DNA from: an uncultured Bacteroidales bacterium
GTDB lineage: Bacteria; Bacteroidota; Bacteroidia; Bacteroidales; UBA932
Direction of reading: 5' to 3'
Assembly: GCA_944325765.1 (NCBI GenBank)
Contig: CALVBH010000096.1
Span: forward strand, 1-33,587
DNA: 33,587 bases
Below, one piece after another: positions 24,294 through 33,571 of this stretch. The position numbers and the translations under genes are program-made. Within the stretch, counting starts at the first letter, position 1, and each line of letters begins with the position of its first letter. The notes beneath the pieces are model-generated. The model saw nothing but the letters and a program-made list of their open reading frames with translations, did not search any database and was not told the DNA's origin.

Positions 24294-25541
24294 ATGAAAA
24301 AAGTTTTATTTATGGTTATGGCTGCCGCAGCGGCAATGTCCATAACATCCTGCGACCCGTCAGAGAATACGGTCAGCGCCATTTCCGCCAATGTCATCAT
24401 AGATGAATCCGGTCTTGAAAATGGTATAAGTGTAGAAACATACATTGTGACATTCACTAACGTCAACACCGGACTGACAGTAGCGACTGGAAGCGAAAAC
24501 GGAATTGCCACGGCCGAGGAACTGGTTCCAGGTCTGTACAATATCTTAGTCAACGGACAATACAGCGATGGCACCATATATATTATTTCAGGCAGTGCCA
24601 CGAATGTAAACATCAACTCAGACGGACAGAATATACCAGTAACCGTTGCAGCATCCGGACAATCAGCCCTTGTCTTCAAGGAAATCTATTATGCCGGATG
24701 CACTATGTCTAACGGAGACTGGTATTTCAGGGATCAGTTCTACGAAATCTATAACAACAGCGACGAGACCGTATATGCAGACGGACTTTGCATAGCGGAA
24801 ACCATATTTTCGGACTACTCTTTCACAGTCCGTTATCAGTATCCGATTGCAAATCAGGACTACTACGTATTCGTAAACAACACCATCTGGCAGATACCGG
24901 GCGACGGGACACAATACCCTGTAAAACCGGGAGAATCCATAGTCATAGCACAGTGGGGCACCAACCATCAAGATGAATCCCTGTCCCAGGGTGCAAGCCC
25001 AGTAGATCTTTCCGGGGCGGATTTCGAAGCTCTGGAAGGAGAGGTAGAAGCCGGTACCGGCATTGTCCTTACAGACAATCGCGCCATCAATATGGTAGCA
25101 GCCGTGAATCCCAGAGGCTATAATACCCCGCAGTGGCTGACATCCACCAGTGGTTCCCAATACATTTTATTCAGGCCATCTACACCTCTGCGTACCAGTG
25201 ACTTTCTCGTGGCCACGAATGATGAGACATCTCTGTCTACAGCTCTGGAAATCCCGATTTCTGAAGTAATAGATGCTGTCCAGGCTGTCAGCGGATCTGA
25301 AAGACTGAACTTCCTCGGACTTCCGACGATGCTCGATGCCGGCACCATCTGGGTGGACGACCCTGGTTCATATACCGGTCAGAGCATATCGCGCAAAATT
25401 CTAAGCACTGAAGACGACGGCAGAGTCATATATCAGGACACCAACAACACATCAAGCGACTTCCAGGTGAACGACACTCCTGTCGTAAGAAGAAACGGAG
25501 CCGGCGTGCCGTCATGGAACACCTGGTACACTGCTGAATAA
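24294..25541 (+). CDS. DUF4876-like surface lipoprotein
   Basis: From the ATG at 24294 the protein is 415 residues with a lipoprotein signal peptide (Cys20 in SITSCDPSE). Its first domain (about 25-120) is Ig/Cna-B-like (YIVTFTNVNTGLTVATG). The second carries LVFKEIYYAG and FYEIYNNSDETVYADGLCI, the signature I associate with DUF4876. Such proteins are encoded beside TonB-dependent receptors and probably act as their surface partner, as SusD does for SusC, but this one has no SusD helices. It lies 43 bases after the receptor gene. Ligand unknown. Confidence 0.75.
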   Translation: MKKVLFMVMAAAAAMSITSCDPSENTVSAISANVIIDESGLENGISVETYIVTFTNVNTGLTVATGSENGIATAEELVPGLYNILVNGQYSDGTIYIISGSATNVNINSDGQNIPVTVAASGQSALVFKEIYYAGCTMSNGDWYFRDQFYEIYNNSDETVYADGLCIAETIFSDYSFTVRYQYPIANQDYYVFVNNTIWQIPGDGTQYPVKPGESIVIAQWGTNHQDESLSQGASPVDLSGADFEALEGEVEAGTGIVLTDNRAINMVAAVNPRGYNTPQWLTSTSGSQYILFRPSTPLRTSDFLVATNDETSLSTALEIPISEVIDAVQAVSGSERLNFLGLPTMLDAGTIWVDDPGSYTGQSISRKILSTEDDGRVIYQDTNNTSSDFQVNDTPVVRRNGAGVPSWNTWYTAE

Positions 25542-25602
25542 AGAGACGAGCATCCTGACGTTGCCCGGGATGATGAACAAAAACAGACATTGAATCATCA
25601 AT

Positions 25603-27147
25603 ATGAAGAGAATTGCCATTATAGGATTGCTTCTCGGTGCGGGCGCACTCTTCGCCCGTGCCGGGGACAACCCGTACGGAATTGACAGCCAGGTACAGAA
25701 AGAGACCAATTTCAGGAACTCGCTGTGGATGGAAAGTTACAATGTCGCAGGACTCTCTTTCAGGCCGTTCCGCATATACAACGACCTGGATATCTCCTAC
25801 GACGGAGAATTCGGAAAGTTCCGTCCCCAGCAGCAGGCAGCCGAAAGGAACAATATCTCGGTGAATACCAGCGGCTCCACTTACCTCGGCAAGTTCCTGG
25901 TCTGGGGCAGTTTCTCTTTCAGGAACATCTTCGACGAGGGCGTGAAGTACAACGCCATGTCCTACGAAATAGAGGATGACATGCCGTATTTCGTGGCAGA
26001 CGCGAACCCGAGTCCCTGGCAGCGGCAGGAATACGATCTTCACGCAAAACTCGCCTCCCCCGTCCTATGGAACAGGCTGTCTTTCGGCCTCGGGGTCCAC
26101 TATGTCACCAAGGTGGGAGCCAAACAGATCGACCCCATCTGCGAGACATACAAATACAATGTCGAAATCGTCCCGTCAGTGACGGTAAGCCTCGGCAAAG
26201 GGCACTATATCGGCATCAACGGACTGTATGACAACCAGTTCGAAATGGCCGACCCGTCTCTGAACAACTATATGGAAACCCAGAGGGTCTACATAAGCAG
26301 GGGGCTCGGGGAAGCCTTCACCCATAAAATCGGAGACAACGACGGAATGCAGAATTCCATGTACAATACCTCGCGCTACGGAGGAGGCATCCAGTACGGA
26401 TATGCCGGCGACGTAGAACTCATCGCCGATTTCGGATATGTGATGAAAAACACCCTGATGAGGGACAATCCGGAACAGCCGAGGACATACGGCGAAACTG
26501 ATCAGAGCAACATCACGGGCCGTATCGAACTGCTTTTCGGCCGCAGCCGGAGCAATCACCTGTACCTGAGAGGTGAATACAGGAAGACCAAGGGCACCGA
26601 ATACACCCAGTCCTTCAACTCCGATCCCGGCAAACAGCTTTGGGAAACCCTCAGCACCACAGAAATGAGCAGCTACTCCCGGATGCAGGCAAAGCTCGGG
26701 TATGACCACCAGTTCGGAGCATCGGACGAGAGAGGCTATTCCTGGATGGCAGGCGGCGAAGCGGACTTCAGGATGAAAAACGACAGCTATTACCTTCCGG
26801 CCTCATCATACAGCCACACCAATGCTTCCATCGAAGCATTCGGGGCAAAACAGTTCAAGTTCAGAAAATCCTCCCTGCTGATAAGGCTGCAGGCCGGCTA
26901 CAACATTTCGCTCTCCGGCGAATACGTGTACGGCGGCACCTATCCGGACTACCCTACCGTAGACCTGTACAATCAGGACATAATATACTACACTGCCGAC
27001 TGGCTGAAGGTCGGAGGAAAAATATCATACACCGTCAATGTCAGGAAAGTGAACTTCGCGTTCAACCTGACGGGCGACTGGTACAAACCGACAGGTCTGG
27101 ATACCGACAGAACTGTCTGCAAGGCTTCATTCGGTATTATTTTCTAA
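25603..27147 (+). CDS. DUF6850-like outer-membrane beta-barrel protein
   Basis: The 514-residue protein has a signal peptide (MKRIAIIGLLLGAGALFARA-GD) and many amphipathic strands, ending in VCKASFGIIF with the C-terminal Phe common in outer-membrane barrels. The trio of TonB receptor, DUF4876 and this DUF6850-like barrel recurs in Bacteroidales as far as I recall. The role is unknown; it could be a second pore, an anchor or an exporter for the proteases encoded next. The following gene starts seven bases after its stop. Confidence 0.7.
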   Translation: MKRIAIIGLLLGAGALFARAGDNPYGIDSQVQKETNFRNSLWMESYNVAGLSFRPFRIYNDLDISYDGEFGKFRPQQQAAERNNISVNTSGSTYLGKFLVWGSFSFRNIFDEGVKYNAMSYEIEDDMPYFVADANPSPWQRQEYDLHAKLASPVLWNRLSFGLGVHYVTKVGAKQIDPICETYKYNVEIVPSVTVSLGKGHYIGINGLYDNQFEMADPSLNNYMETQRVYISRGLGEAFTHKIGDNDGMQNSMYNTSRYGGGIQYGYAGDVELIADFGYVMKNTLMRDNPEQPRTYGETDQSNITGRIELLFGRSRSNHLYLRGEYRKTKGTEYTQSFNSDPGKQLWETLSTTEMSSYSRMQAKLGYDHQFGASDERGYSWMAGGEADFRMKNDSYYLPASSYSHTNASIEAFGAKQFKFRKSSLLIRLQAGYNISLSGEYVYGGTYPDYPTVDLYNQDIIYYTADWLKVGGKISYTVNVRKVNFAFNLTGDWYKPTGLDTDRTVCKASFGIIF

Positions 27148-27154
27148 GAAAAAG

Positions 27155-30100
27155 ATGAAAAAAACCTTACTCACACTTTCTCTGCTGACATTCCTGTTCA
27201 CATTTGAGAGCGAAGCGAAAACATCCGCAGGACACCCGGCAGCGTCCCTCCCGACGGCATCATTCGCCATAATCACGGATGATGAAAGTTACAGACATTG
27301 CCGGACAGAACTCGAACTGTACAGGGATGCGGTGCGGAAACAGGGACTTGACGCATTCATCGTAGAAAAAAACTGGAAAAACCCGGACGAAATCAGAGAC
27401 AGCCTTTTACATTACTATGAAAACCGCCACCTTGAAGGGGCGGTTTTCGTCGGCGATATACCCGTACCGATGATTCGCAAGGCACAGCATCTCGCTTCGG
27501 CATTCAAGATGGACGAGAAGGAATTCCCGATGAGGGATTCATCCATCCCGTCCGACAGATTCTACGACGATTTCGACATGAAATTCGAATTCGTCGGCCG
27601 TGACTCGGTCGAGACTTCGTTCTTCTACTATGAACTCGCTCCGGACAGCCCCCAGTACATAGAATGCGACATATATTCAGGCCGCATCAAGCCATCGGGA
27701 AAATTCACCGACAAATACGAGGAACTCTCTGCATATCTGAAGAAAACCGCGAGGATAAAGGAAGAGCAGAATCTGCTGGACAAGGTGACTTCCTACACGG
27801 GAGACGGTTCTTTCTCGAACAGTCTCATAGCGTGGAAGGATGAGACGATAACCCTTTCGGAACAGTTTCCGCTGAGTTCCGAAAGCGGAGACGGGACCAA
27901 ATTCTACGCTTTCGCCATGTATCCCGTGATGAAAGACATTCTGTTGGATGAAATCCGCAGGGATGACCTCGACCTTATCCTGTTCCACGAGCACGGTATG
28001 CCTGAAAGGCAATATCTGACCGCCATCCCGGACGAAACGGGGTACGGAAACTACACATCGGGCGGATTCGAACTGGGGAAATATTATGCACGGTCCTATT
28101 ACAGGACGTATCTGTGGAGAGGAATGACCCCTGAGAAGGCTGCAGAAACCCTGTCGGAACGCTATGGGATAGATTCCACCTGGTTCAGCGGAGTTTCCGA
28201 CCCTGAAATCGAGAAGGCGGACTCGCTTCTCGATATGAAAACCGGCATAGTACTGGAAGACATCCAGGCCGCGGCACCGAATGTCAGGGTGGCCATATTC
28301 GATGCCTGCTATAACGGTGATTTCCGTGAAGCCGACTGCATAGCATCACGGTACGTCATGGCCGGAGGCAACACCGTAGCAGCCATAGGCAATTCCGTAA
28401 ACGTACTTCAGGACAAGTCTTCGTCCGACCTGATGGGAATGCTGGCCGAAGGATACAGCATCGGAGAGTGGATGCAGCAGGTGAACATCATCGAATCCCA
28501 CATCCTCGGAGACCCTACGTTCCGCTTCACTCCGCCGGCTGATGCCGTCAGACCGGATTTGAAGAACAGGGATACGGAATACTGGCTGAAATACACAGGT
28601 GAGAACTATCCGTGCGACATACGGGGCCTTGCCCTTCACAAACTCTACAGTCTGAGGTATGAAGGACTGCCGGAACTTCTCATGAAGACATACGACACCT
28701 CCGGATACTATATGCTGAGGCTTCAGTGCATGCATCTTCTGGCCCACTATGATGGAGATGCCTACGCCACCCTCCTGAAAAAGGCCATGGATGACCCTTA
28801 CGAATTCATCAGGAGGAAAGCGGCCTATTACTCCGGCAAAGTCGGTTCCGAGGACCTGACGGAGCCGCTGGCAAAAATGTATCTGAAGGAATACAATGCC
28901 CTTCGCACGGCCTTCAATATAGAAAGAGGCGGTTCCATGTACCCTGACGGGAAATTCCTGCAGACTCTGAAAGATGAAATCAGGAATGCGGATTTCATCT
29001 TCGACAAGGACGCCTTTACCGCAGAAGCGGAAGACAGGCTGGCCGGCCTCTGCAGAATGACCGAAGAGGCAGGGAAAGCCCTGGAAGACAGGAATGCCGA
29101 AATGAGAGGGCTCTACATATCCTCCATGAGGAACAATCCTTATCCGCATCTGGCGGAAAAATGTATAGGGGTGGTGACAAACGGCGAGGAGCCGGAAGAA
29201 CTCCGGCAGGAAGTGGCCGAAGTCCTCGGGTGGTTCGTCTATGCGCACAACAGGAAGATGATTGCGGACACGCTGCGGGAGTACATAGACAGCGGTGCCG
29301 ACATTCCTGAGAATGTAAGGAGGGAAATCGTCAAGACAGTGAACAGACTCGATGACTATTGCCTGCCCGCCACGACCCTGTCATTCGCGGAAAACGGCTC
29401 CGATGAGGTATTCATTCCGTGCGGAAAAGGCGGCAGGACGGCATTCGCCATCATAGCCGACAGCGAGACATACAGACATTGCGCCGATGAAATCGGCGAG
29501 TACAGGGATGTTCTCGAGGAAGAAGGCCTGAGCACTTATATTTTGGCAGACGACTGGTCCGACCCGATGGAGCTGAGACGGGAAATTATGGACATTGCCG
29601 GGCGGAAGCCGGCCCTTGAAGGCATAGTGCTGGTCGGAGACATTCCGATAGCGATGATACGTGAGGGACAACATCTTACTACGGCATTCAAGATGGACGA
29701 GGAGAGATTTCCCGAGTTCGAGTCATCGGTAGCTTCGGACAGGTTCTACGATGACTTCGACCTGGAATTCGAGTTCATAAAGAGGGATTCGCTCCGCAGC
29801 GACGTATTCTACTACAGGCTGTCCGAGACGGGAGCGCAGGAACTGAGACCGGAAATCTACTCTGCAAGAATGAGAGTGCCCGGAGTTATGGATGGTGACA
29901 AATACGAAATCCTGAAGGCTTACCTGAAAAAGGTCGTGGCGGCACACAGGGAGCAGAATACCTTAGACAATATGACGTATTTCGCCGGACACGGATACAA
30001 CTCCGACTGTCTGACAGTATGGAGACAGAAGCCGATGGTATTCAGGGAGAATTTCCCGTACTGCTTCGGACGCTCCTCGCAGAACAGGTTCCTGAATTTC

Positions 30101-31462
30101 CGTGAAGCCGAATATATGGAAGACCGGCTTTTCAACGAACTTCAGCGCAGCGATACCGATTTCTTCATGTTCAGCGAACACGGGGATTTCGACACGCAGT
30201 ACATAAACAGCGAGGACAACGGAATACACTCCCTCGAAGACGCGCTCGACAGACTGAAGGCCTGGATCATCCCGACATACGAAAAATACCGGGGGACTGC
30301 AGACGAGGAGCCGTTCCTGAAAGAAGTGCTCGACTCTGTATACCATATTTCGCGGGAGGCGGTAAGCGACTCGGCCATAACGGCCTGGAACAAGGCTGTG
30401 GAAACTGCCGGAAGAAAGATAAACATAACCCTCGACGAGATAATGAAGCTAAGTAGCAATCCGCGTTTCATCATATTCAACGCCTGCTACAACGGCTCCT
30501 TCCACCGCAATGACGGCTATGTGGCCGGATGCCACGTTTTCGGGCCTGGCAAATGCGTGGTGGCCCAGGGGAACACCGTAAACGTGCTTCAGGACAAATG
30601 GGAAGACAAGCTCCTGGGGATGATTTCGATGGGAGAACGTGTCGGAATGTGGCAGAGGGAGATTCCATATTTAGAATCGCACCTGATCGGCGACCCGACG
30701 TTCAGGTTCGCCTCCCATTCGAAAGAAGAGGCCAGGGCGGCGGCCAGGCTGCATGACGACCTGATATTCCACCGCGGGAAAGCACAGGTGTGGAAGAAGT
30801 ATCTGAAAAGCGGAAATCCGGTTCTACGCGCGGCAGGCATAACCCTGCTCGCTGAAATCGGGGAAGAGGGAGCGGATGAAAAGGCATTGGAGATGCTCGG
30901 CAGCGACAAAGCCTGGACAGTCAGGCTCCATGCCCTGAAGGCATTGGAGAGCATGAAGTCACCTCTGCTTTCCGAAGCCGTAAAGGCTGGCCTGGAGGAC
31001 CCGTACGAGATGATTGTCAGGACGTCCTGCCACATCGCTGCGGATATGTGCGACAGCACTCTTTCCGAAGCTCTGGAAATTACGCTCAAGACTCATCCGG
31101 ATATGGTCCGAGTCTCCGACATAGCTGCGGGCAATGCCCTTTCGGTGATTGACGGTAGCGAATACGCTGAATTTATCGGCAGGGTCAGCGACAAGAGCCT
31201 GCCGGACGGCAAGAGGAGAAGCGCTCTGAGATTTTTCAGAAACAGCAATACGGTAGACGCCATTCCTGCCCTGACTGCGGTAGTGGCTGATGATACCGAA
31301 TCCGAGGCCCTTCGCAGGGATGCCTGCGAAGCCCTCGGCTGGTACACTCTCTCTGTAGAGCGGGAGGAAATCATCTCGGCATTGAAGGAAGTCTCCGGGA
31401 ACGCCGGACTTCCGGAAAGAGTGAAAAAGGAAATAGCAAAGACGATAAAAAGACTGGAATAA
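27155..31462 (+). CDS. Duplicated gingipain/caspase-like (C25-like) protease with HEAT repeats
   Basis: The 1435-residue protein has a signal peptide (MKKTLLTLSLLTFLFTFESEA-KT) and two homologous halves. Each half has a caspase-like domain (about 35-470 and 760-1180) followed by helical HEAT-type repeats (about 475-745 and 1190-1435). The first dyad is His280 in FHEHG and Cys385 in DACYNG; the second is His1009 in FSEHG and Cys1111 in NACYNG. Shared blocks include FAII.D.E.YRHC, EGxVxVGDIPxxMIR, PSDRFYDDFD-type, VNVLQDK and ESHxxGDPTFRF. The fold and motifs resemble gingipain-type C25 peptidases, so it is probably a secreted or surface cysteine protease. It lacks the Por-secretion C-terminal domain I would look for. 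Its stop abuts the C1 protease start. Confidence 0.78.
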   Translation: MKKTLLTLSLLTFLFTFESEAKTSAGHPAASLPTASFAIITDDESYRHCRTELELYRDAVRKQGLDAFIVEKNWKNPDEIRDSLLHYYENRHLEGAVFVGDIPVPMIRKAQHLASAFKMDEKEFPMRDSSIPSDRFYDDFDMKFEFVGRDSVETSFFYYELAPDSPQYIECDIYSGRIKPSGKFTDKYEELSAYLKKTARIKEEQNLLDKVTSYTGDGSFSNSLIAWKDETITLSEQFPLSSESGDGTKFYAFAMYPVMKDILLDEIRRDDLDLILFHEHGMPERQYLTAIPDETGYGNYTSGGFELGKYYARSYYRTYLWRGMTPEKAAETLSERYGIDSTWFSGVSDPEIEKADSLLDMKTGIVLEDIQAAAPNVRVAIFDACYNGDFREADCIASRYVMAGGNTVAAIGNSVNVLQDKSSSDLMGMLAEGYSIGEWMQQVNIIESHILGDPTFRFTPPADAVRPDLKNRDTEYWLKYTGENYPCDIRGLALHKLYSLRYEGLPELLMKTYDTSGYYMLRLQCMHLLAHYDGDAYATLLKKAMDDPYEFIRRKAAYYSGKVGSEDLTEPLAKMYLKEYNALRTAFNIERGGSMYPDGKFLQTLKDEIRNADFIFDKDAFTAEAEDRLAGLCRMTEEAGKALEDRNAEMRGLYISSMRNNPYPHLAEKCIGVVTNGEEPEELRQEVAEVLGWFVYAHNRKMIADTLREYIDSGADIPENVRREIVKTVNRLDDYCLPATTLSFAENGSDEVFIPCGKGGRTAFAIIADSETYRHCADEIGEYRDVLEEEGLSTYILADDWSDPMELRREIMDIAGRKPALEGIVLVGDIPIAMIREGQHLTTAFKMDEERFPEFESSVASDRFYDDFDLEFEFIKRDSLRSDVFYYRLSETGAQELRPEIYSARMRVPGVMDGDKYEILKAYLKKVVAAHREQNTLDNMTYFAGHGYNSDCLTVWRQKPMVFRENFPYCFGRSSQNRFLNFREAEYMEDRLFNELQRSDTDFFMFSEHGDFDTQYINSEDNGIHSLEDALDRLKAWIIPTYEKYRGTADEEPFLKEVLDSVYHISREAVSDSAITAWNKAVETAGRKINITLDEIMKLSSNPRFIIFNACYNGSFHRNDGYVAGCHVFGPGKCVVAQGNTVNVLQDKWEDKLLGMISMGERVGMWQREIPYLESHLIGDPTFRFASHSKEEARAAARLHDDLIFHRGKAQVWKKYLKSGNPVLRAAGITLLAEIGEEGADEKALEMLGSDKAWTVRLHALKALESMKSPLLSEAVKAGLEDPYEMIVRTSCHIAADMCDSTLSEALEITLKTHPDMVRVSDIAAGNALSVIDGSEYAEFIGRVSDKSLPDGKRRSALRFFRNSNTVDAIPALTAVVADDTESEALRRDACEALGWYTLSVEREEIISALKEVSGNAGLPERVKKEIAKTIKRLE

Positions 31463-33007
31463 ATGAGGAGTAAAGTTACCGTTGTTTCGATAATCGCAGC
31501 CGCAATTCTTTCTGCGGTCCTGCCGGCGTCAGGACAAAATACCGCCGGAGAGAAAGAAGTCATGGGTGTAATGGCGGTGCCCTGGAAAAATCCGGCACCT
31601 GCGACCAAAGCCGCGTCGGACCTCCCGACATCGGTGGACAATTCCGTCAGCGAACACTTTCCTCCGATTTTCAATCAGATAGGCAATTCCTGCGCCCAGG
31701 CGTCCGGTATCGGCTATATCTTTACGTATGAAATGAACGCTCTCCTGAACAGGGACGCCTCCAAGCCGGAAAACCGTTTCAGTTATTTCTTTACCTGGAA
31801 TTTCATAAACGGCGGCAAGAATGAAGGCGGATTCAGTTTCGACGGGCTGAGCCTGGGAAAGGATACGGGCATAATGACCGAAAGCGATTTTCCGAGGCAG
31901 ACGACCGAATCGTCATTCTACTGGGCTACCGGCTTTGACAAATACCTGAATGCCATGAAGTACCGGCCGACGGAGTTCAATTACATATACGTCACTGATG
32001 AGGAAAGCATAGAAGAAGTGAAACAATACCTGTACAACAAGGGCGTGGAAGGCGGCAAGGGCGGTGTCCTCGGATTCTCCGGCTATTCGGATGCCCTTCA
32101 GGGGCTGTATTCGAACTATTCCGGACCGTCGGAAACAGGCTATGACTGTATGATGACGGAATACTCCATGGACGGAGCGCATGCCATGACCATAGTCGGC
32201 TACGATGACACCGTGGAATTCACCGATTCCGAGGGTGAGGTACACTACGGAGCTTTCATCGCGGTAAACACATGGGGGACTTTCAGCCATGACGAGGGCC
32301 GTTACTATCTGCCGTACTGGTTCTTCCTCCACGAGCACGACAACATGTGGCTGCAGAACGACCTGCTCGGGATAAAAGTGGAATACAGGGAACATCCCGA
32401 CATAGTATTCAGGGTTGCGCTGGACTATACGTCCAGGAATGACATCCAGCTCAGGTTGGGTGTCAGCGGCAAGGGCTCGGACACTGCCCCGAAATACGAC
32501 TACCCGGCCCCCATACTCGACAATCAGGGCAATGACTACCCGATGCAGGGACAGTACGGCGACAGCGACATCGAAGTGGCCATCGACTTCAGCAGCCACC
32601 TCGACAAGGTAGAGGAAATGGCAGAGCCGAACTTTTTCCTGACAGTGAACAGGACCAAAATAGGCTCCGAACTCGGAGAAGGGACGATAAAGTCGTTCTC
32701 TGTCTATGACTACAGGGAGAATCCCGCTTCGCCGAAAATCTATACCTGCGACCAGACAGACAATACGGTCCTGAAAGAGGGCAAGAACATATTCAATATC
32801 CCTACAGTCGAGCCGGACAAGTGTTCTTACACTCCGGTCCAGTGGCTGAATACACTCACGGGGCAGCCCGTAGCGGCGCCACTGGTGTTCAGGACGGCAG
32901 ACGGGAAATACGCCAAGGTCCGCTTTTCGGAATATGACAGGGAAAGCGGCACCATTGTCATGAAATACGCATACGCGGCGGAAGGGGGACGTTATCTGAA
33001 GGAATAG
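31463..33007 (+). CDS. Secreted papain-like (C1) cysteine protease with HmuY-like tail
   Basis: The 514-residue protein has a signal peptide (ending near PASG-QN). The papain triad is complete: Cys77 in GNSCAQASG (preceded by FPPIFNQI), His240 in GAHAMTIVGYDD and Asn269 in VNTWG. Residues about 315-440 form a beta-rich accessory region. The last 42 residues (473-514), with FRTADGKYAKVRFSEYD and GTIVMKYAYA, closely resemble the end of HmuY (VRGADGNIAKVQFTDY.., ITFTYTY). The start ATG follows directly on the upstream TAA, so translation is likely coupled. It probably degrades proteins outside the cell or in the periplasm. Confidence 0.85.
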   Translation: MRSKVTVVSIIAAAILSAVLPASGQNTAGEKEVMGVMAVPWKNPAPATKAASDLPTSVDNSVSEHFPPIFNQIGNSCAQASGIGYIFTYEMNALLNRDASKPENRFSYFFTWNFINGGKNEGGFSFDGLSLGKDTGIMTESDFPRQTTESSFYWATGFDKYLNAMKYRPTEFNYIYVTDEESIEEVKQYLYNKGVEGGKGGVLGFSGYSDALQGLYSNYSGPSETGYDCMMTEYSMDGAHAMTIVGYDDTVEFTDSEGEVHYGAFIAVNTWGTFSHDEGRYYLPYWFFLHEHDNMWLQNDLLGIKVEYREHPDIVFRVALDYTSRNDIQLRLGVSGKGSDTAPKYDYPAPILDNQGNDYPMQGQYGDSDIEVAIDFSSHLDKVEEMAEPNFFLTVNRTKIGSELGEGTIKSFSVYDYRENPASPKIYTCDQTDNTVLKEGKNIFNIPTVEPDKCSYTPVQWLNTLTGQPVAAPLVFRTADGKYAKVRFSEYDRESGTIVMKYAYAAEGGRYLKE

Positions 33008-33008
33008 G

Positions 33009-33057
33009 ATTGCGCCGGAAGGCGGAAAAACACCGGCATTGCGCCGGAAGGCGGAAA
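33009..33057 (+). repeat. Two direct 20-bp repeats with GNRA-like hairpins
   Basis: ATTGCGCCGGAAGGCGGAAA occurs at 33009-33028 and again at 33038-33057, nine bases apart. Each copy can fold CGCC-GGAA-GGCG. They fill the gap between the C1 protease and HmuY-like genes. A 15-base core copy is at 4301-4315. Confidence 0.8.
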
Positions 33058-33073
33058 TCAAAATTATCAAAGA

Positions 33074-33454
33074 ATGAAAAAGATTATCACTATCATATCG
33101 GCAGCCATACTGCTTGCAGGGTGTACGGAAGGAACCGGGGGCTACACAGGAACGCCTCCTGTTTCCGGCGAAATCACCGTCAGCGGACTCAGCGACGACA
33201 AATGGACATATTTCTCTTTCGAAAAGGGAGAGACCGTAGGGACGAGCACCTTCGCCTCGGATGAAGAGGATGCACAGTGGGCGGAAAGGACGGACTGGGA
33301 CTTCGCCATCTGCGGGGATTACCTGAAGACGAACGGAGGGGCATCCGGTAAGGGCCTCGGAGGTCTGCTGCGCGATACGGAGCACAATTTCGCCACGCTC
33401 GAAACGGCTCCGGAATCAGGCTACGAGGAAGATATCATCCAGATTATCAAATAA
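33074..33454 (+). CDS. HmuY-like haem-binding lipoprotein, truncated
   Basis: The 126-residue lipoprotein (lipobox LLAGC, Cys17) has the N-terminal half of a HmuY-type domain: KWTYFSFEKGETVG (about 43-56), WAERTDWDFAICGD and TNGGASGKGLGG. HmuY of Porphyromonas gingivalis is about 215 residues; here the frame stops at TAA after GYEEDIIQIIK, missing roughly 80 residues of C-terminal strands. The region after the stop contains no HmuY-like sequence. The His of the ALHRYD segment in P. gingivalis HmuY is replaced by Cys here, as in homologues using other haem ligands. It is the last gene of the putative operon. It may be a remnant, or may pair with the protease tail. Confidence 0.7.
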   Translation: MKKIITIISAAILLAGCTEGTGGYTGTPPVSGEITVSGLSDDKWTYFSFEKGETVGTSTFASDEEDAQWAERTDWDFAICGDYLKTNGGASGKGLGGLLRDTEHNFATLETAPESGYEEDIIQIIK

Positions 33455-33514
33455 CAGGCACCGCCAGACCGCATTTTTTCCTTAGCTGGAGCGGATTCGG
33501 ATTTCAAATAATAT

Positions 33515-33547
33515 TTTGTGTTAATTCGCGGATTTTGAGTAAATTTG
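33515..33547 (+). promoter_or_regulatory. Promoter for the next gene
   Basis: TTTG at 33515-33518, a 21-base spacer and TAAATTTG at 33540-33547. It is a good match to the Bacteroidota consensus and lies 25 bases before the ATG at 33572. Confidence 0.6.
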
Positions 33548-33571
33548 CGCGGATTTTCCGTGGACCGTACC

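Noticed and set aside
28346-29248. 300-residue minus-strand frame
   Set aside because: It is a shadow of the C25-like/HEAT gene, Phe/Val-rich without a coherent fold.
33009-33057. Possible CRISPR or tandem array
   Set aside because: There are only two repeats with a nine-base spacer, and no cas genes.
31913-33385. 490-residue open frame on the minus strand
   Set aside because: It lies antisense to the well-supported C1 protease and HmuY-like genes and has no recognisable domain. Long antisense frames are common in GC-rich sequence.
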